Assembly (NCBI GenBank): GCA_025890175.1
Contig: JANPYM010000002.1
Location: 2,432,006 to 2,496,005, forward strand
Reading direction: 5' to 3'
Length of the DNA stretch: 64,000 bases
Source of the DNA: Ciborinia camelliae
Taxonomy: Eukaryota; Ascomycota; Leotiomycetes; Helotiales; Sclerotiniaceae
Part shown: in pieces, positions 60,221-64,000 of the stretch
Numbering within the stretch: the first letter of the stretch is position 1
How the letters are laid out: each line of letters begins with the position of its first letter
Position numbers and translations under genes: made by a program
Notes under the pieces: model-generated
Databases searched by the model: none
What the model saw: the letters and a program-made list of their open reading frames with translations, nothing else
Told to the model about the DNA's origin: nothing

Positions 60221-61090
60221 TCATCTGTCTGCTTTCTCGAATTTATAAGCAATGCGCACTTGATTCAGGATTTTCTCAATGGCAGCTGTCCTCTCCTCTC
60301 TACTCAAGTGCTTAAGATTTCCCCAACTTTTTGATGCACGCTTCTCGAGTTCATCGATGAGCATTGTTCCTGTGTATTCCAGAAGTGTATCTCTCGGAGA
60401 TATATCTCTCCGAGGTAGATCCAATTTTGAATACTTGTTCCTGTCTTCAATCCTTTTCACTGCATCAAATCCAATGATATCTGGTCCAATATCACGATCC
60501 CAGTCCTCTCCATGATTAAAGACAATAAGTTCTTTAATCTGAGGATTCCACGGAAGCAGACGCGCCACACTCAGGAGAACATCGAAGTAAGATCCCCGCA
60601 GAAGTGAAAAGTAATCATCAACATCAGCCACATCCCAGGCCATAAATCTCAATCCATTCCGAACACATTATGTACATAGATGATCGAATTCTTCTAGTAT
60701 ACTTGAAAGTCTATGGTAAGGAGGCAGAGTAGACGAGTAAAGCGGTACCAAAGATTTGAAACACAATCGATCAATTTTCCAATTGATGTAAAGTTGGGAA
60801 GACAATGTCTGGCGAGCTACCGATGACTTCCCAAGTTGTACATGGCAATAATGCTTGAGAGCTTCCTTCCTAGATTCTCTGTTGACATTTAGGATTGACG
60901 GCATTTTGGTATGTGAAATAACTGCTCCTTCAGTATTTGACATTTCCGCTGCTGAGATCGGTTCTCTTCGGTTGTTCGTTCGAAGTGTTATATAAATATT
61001 TCGCTGGTGAAAGGAAACAAATTTCCAAATCCGACGACGAAGTTCGAGTGGTAGAGACTCGAAAATTGCGAATGGGCTCAAGATACGCAT
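60221..61090 (-). pseudogene. 2EXR-domain protein with one in-frame stop codon
   Basis: From the ATG at 61090 the frame reads FAIFESLPLELRRRIWKFV, followed by PSILNVNRESRKEALKHY near residue 90. These are the two conserved blocks of the fungal 2EXR family (an F/LP-x-E-L-R-x-x-I-W block and a V-x-R-E-S-R block). A TAA at 60668-60670 interrupts the frame after HLCT. The same frame then continues without change for about 150 codons (LRFMAWDVADVDDYFSLL, LIVFNHGEDWDRD) to a stop at 60221. No intron fits around the stop. The total of about 289 codons is normal for the family. Most likely this is a recent nonsense mutation or a sequencing error; a truncated functional product cannot be excluded. 2EXR proteins are numerous in plant-associated ascomycetes and their function is unknown. 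Confidence 0.72.
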
Positions 61091-62411
61091 ATATGTTTGT
61101 ACATATTGTCGATGTATCAAACTCTTTACGAGTATGAGAATCTGAAAGTCGAGTTGATTGTTTTGGCGTATGAGGAGATAAATGTAGAGGTTTGCTCCGA
61201 GGATGGGTTTATGGATGCTTATTGATGAAATTATTGATGAAGTCCCCTCTCCTCTCTTCCGCGCCCATCTTTGTGATGATTTAAATAACACCCAAAACCC
61301 TCTCAAGCAGAAATGCCACCATCATCTACTACGAACATCTTCAATATTTCCAAGAGCTCAAGAGCTAAAACTGCCATCCAAAGTCAAACCTTTTCAATAC
61401 TTGACAAGAAGTAAAACTCCAAAGACGCTCCTGGGCCACCTCAAAGTATTCACTATTTACCTAGTCTCATTACCTAGAAGCCAAGCAATTCACGTATATT
61501 CTGATTCGCAAAACATGTCATAGTCCATAGACCACTTGATCTTTCCCTTGCGTACTAGACACCCACCCACACCAACACCAACCATCTGAAGAGAATAATA
61601 TACCCCCATCAAAGACCTTGAGGTCATTACGATCTTTTAATTTGATTTAAAGGGCGCCGTAAATACCGCGGTATGATGAAAGCATGAACATGAAGATCTT
61701 CTTTGAATGTACAGATACAGAATAATCTAGGACCTCTCCTCCCCCTTCCAAAAATCACATCACACGTGTAACCATCATCTTCCACCATCTCCACCTCCGT
61801 AATCTCGGCACTTCCAAACTTCATTCATATCCCACCATATCCACTACTCCAATAACCAAACAGAATCCAAGAATTACACGTCGAATTAAGGGAATGAATA
61901 GATAAGATTTTCACATCCGTATCTCCATCGATCGCTATATCCAGGAATGATATCCCCACCTCCTTACTCTCCCCCCTTCCTCCCCCACCCCCCATACAAC
62001 TAAAGCAAAGAAGCAAAGCAGGAAAACAAATCATAACTACTCTCTCCTATTGAATTTTCCTTCATATTATAGGACACTGGTCCATAATAATGTACCGTAC
62101 GTACATACACAATAATACGCCTGCGAACACTCTCTCTGCAATCTTCTACAATCAAGGGTTATAAGATGAACTGAACTATGTATCTAGCAGGGAAGGGTAT
62201 GCGCTTAATTCATCTCAACTACAGTAAACGAAACGAAGACAAGGTAGGTGGGTGTATCATAGGTGTGATGACGAACGAAAAAAGGATTTGGAGTGCATGA
62301 CTGCCCATCTATCATTCAATCATTCCACATCCTGCCGGCCACCCATCCATCGGTCATACTATACATTTCATTCTTCCAGGTTTCCCCTCATCTACCAGAT
62401 CTATTCCCAAC
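61091..62411. other. Intergenic; one small possible ORF
   Basis: The only noteworthy frame is 61627-61824 on the minus strand: 65 codons from an ATG, with a coding-like start (MKFGSAEITEVEMVEDDGYT). It could be a small gene or chance. I see nothing else. Confidence 0.4.
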
Positions 62412-63821
62412 CTAATAATAGTAGTTCTCATCGTTCGTCCTTCCTCTCATGTATTGAGGTTCACTTCCTCTAACATAGATATCCTCGTACAAAATTTGTG
62501 GTGTTGCATCTGGGAATGGCATCTCCTCGGCCTCCTTGACCTCTGCATCGACCTTTGCTCTAGCCTCCTTGTCGATTGACTTCAATTCATCCTCAGTTGT
62601 AACATTCCACTCAATCAACTTTTGTTTCAAACCAGCGATTGGATCTTGGGTGCTACGCATGCGTTGAATTTCCTCACGGGTACGGTATGTGGTTCCTGGG
62701 TCGGACATGGAGTGTCCTCCGTAACGGTAGGTGACGTATTCGAGGACTACTGGACCGTTACCGGCGGTAGCGAATTCCTTGGCGTGCTTGACAGCGGCCT
62801 TGACGGCGAGGACATCCATTCCGTTGACTTTAAGACCTGGGATGTATTGACCACGCTTGTAGTAATCGGTGAGAGCGGATGATCTGTTGGCTGCGGTACC
62901 CATACCGTATTTGTTGTCTATAGATATTAGCACATCTCCGGCATAGTAAATTCTTCAAAACTTACTCTCGCAACCGAAAAGGACAGGCAAGCTCCACAAC
63001 TTAGCCATGTTGAAAGCCTCGAAAACTTGACCTTGGTTACTAGCACCATCACCATACAAAGAAACAGAAACATTCTTGTTGCCATTGTACTTGTGAGCGA
63101 AAGCCAAACCAGCACCGACCGGAACCTGAGCACCGACAATACCGTTTCCACCATAGAAACCCTTGGTAAACATGTGCATGGAACCACCTTTACCATGAGC
63201 AACACCCTCACGACGACCTAGCAATTCACCGATGATGGATTTCACGGAAGCACCACGCATTTGAGCGAAACCGTGACATCTGTAGGCGGTAATGACGTCG
63301 TCTTGCTTGGTAAGAGAGTGTTCGATACCGACGGCGACGGCCTCTTGACCAGTTGACAAATGGCAGAAACCACGAATTTTCTTCTCCTTGTAGAGTCTGT
63401 CGGCAGCCATTTCCATACGACTATATTTTTCCATCAGCGGAAGGTTCGGTCGTTGTACCAAAACATATTCTTACCGCATTGAAACCATATCGATATACAT
63501 CTGCTTCAACTCCTCCTTGGTAGTTTCCATGGTGTAGGATGGAGGATCGAGCTCGTAAGTCTCGAAGGACTCGTCGGACAATTGCAATGTGAATGGCTTG
63601 TCATCTTCCTGCATCCCGAAAAACCATTAGTATACCTATTACATCCACATAATCTCCAATTGAGATATCTCAACATGATATCTTACCTGAGGAACAGCAT
63701 CTTTATCGGCATGCGCGGAGGCGGCGTCTGTGGTAACCGTTCTCTTTGCAAGGGCAACTCTGGAAATGGCATTGCTGCGCAAAGGCGCGGCAGATCGTGC
63801 CTTTAATGCTCTCGAGAACAT
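62412..63821 (-). CDS. PDA1: Pyruvate dehydrogenase E1 component subunit alpha, mitochondrial
   Basis: Four exons, 63821-63687, 63608-63475, 63420-62966 and 62917-62412, with introns of 78, 54 and 48 bp, all GT-AG, give 409 residues, normal for fungal Pda1. The N-terminus ([20 protein letters not shown]) is an Arg-rich mitochondrial presequence. The thiamine-diphosphate motif runs from [19 protein letters not shown] to CENNKYGMGT across the third intron. The heterotetramer and substrate regions [27 protein letters not shown] and GKGGSMHMF are present, as is the regulatory loop [12 protein letters not shown] with the serines that are phosphorylated in eukaryotic E1-alpha. The enzyme decarboxylates pyruvate with the E1-beta subunit and feeds acetyl groups to the E2 core in the mitochondrial matrix. 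Nothing is unusual in it. Confidence 0.97.
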
Positions 63822-64000
63822 GGTTGTGGTGGTAGAGAATGTGTTGTAGGGAGTGAGGGAAGATAACTCGTGGAAATTTCTCAGCAGCTGCCAAACAAAA
63901 GATGTTGATGGTTGGGATGCTTCGATTACAGTAGTCCTGTTTTGGATTAGTCTGACAGATTGTTCCTCAAGGTTCCGACCTCGTGATCACGTGAATGGTG
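63822..64000. other. Upstream region of the pyruvate dehydrogenase gene
   Basis: 179 bp of leader and promoter, cut by the window edge. I see no distinct element. Confidence 0.5.

Overview
This is a nuclear window from a filamentous ascomycete (Pezizomycotina). The evidence is the gene structure: short GT-AG introns of about 47-106 bp, most with an internal CTAAC/CTAAT-type branch site close to the acceptor. The housekeeping genes are typically fungal (mitochondrial phosphate carrier, pyruvate dehydrogenase E1-alpha, a U3 snoRNA-associated protein), a 2EXR-domain gene is present, and gene density is low with long AT-rich intergenic stretches. The style fits a leotiomycete such as the Botrytis/Sclerotinia group, but that placement is inference; no marker gene settles it.

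Layout. 1-8.1 kb: a diflavin-reductase-like FAD/NADPH oxidoreductase without an FMN domain (minus strand), then a three-exon gene of unknown function. 8.1-17.8 kb: almost gene-free, with purine-rich simple repeats and the broken remains of an MFS transporter and a SAM-dependent methyltransferase facing each other. 17.84 kb: a tRNA-Ile(AAU) gene whose T-loop is split by a 54-bp segment with all the signals of a spliceosomal intron; removing it restores a perfect 74-nt tRNA. I regard this as the most remarkable object in the window. 19.4-22.4 kb: a divergent pair, a mitochondrial Sel1/TPR-like protein and a U3 snoRNA-associated (Utp16/Bud21-like) nucleolar protein. 22.4-34 kb: an accessory, AT-rich region with palindromes, tandem repeats and several coding-like fragments broken by stops or frameshifts. 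34.0 kb: a C2H2-like zinc-finger gene. 37.2 kb: a small acidic gene of uncertain start. 39.1-40.2 kb: mitochondrial phosphate carrier.

41.2-54.5 kb: a cluster of six BTB/POZ-domain genes (one minus, five plus). They share an N-terminal BTB fold and a so far unnamed C-terminal Cys-His motif (C-x2-H-x-H-x5/6-C). Two of them carry duplicated promoters, one uses a GC-AG intron and one appears to need a 30-nt intron. BTB proteins usually act as dimerising adaptors, often for Cullin-3 ubiquitin ligases; these proteins lack recognisable Kelch, MATH or zinc-finger partner domains, so their function is unknown.

55.9-64.0 kb: a 1260-residue charged, repeat-rich protein with a possible ubiquitin-like C-terminus, a 2EXR-domain gene interrupted by one in-frame stop, and the four-exon pyruvate dehydrogenase E1-alpha gene. 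The housekeeping genes sit at the edges and in islands; the BTB cluster and the 22-34 kb region are the accessory parts.
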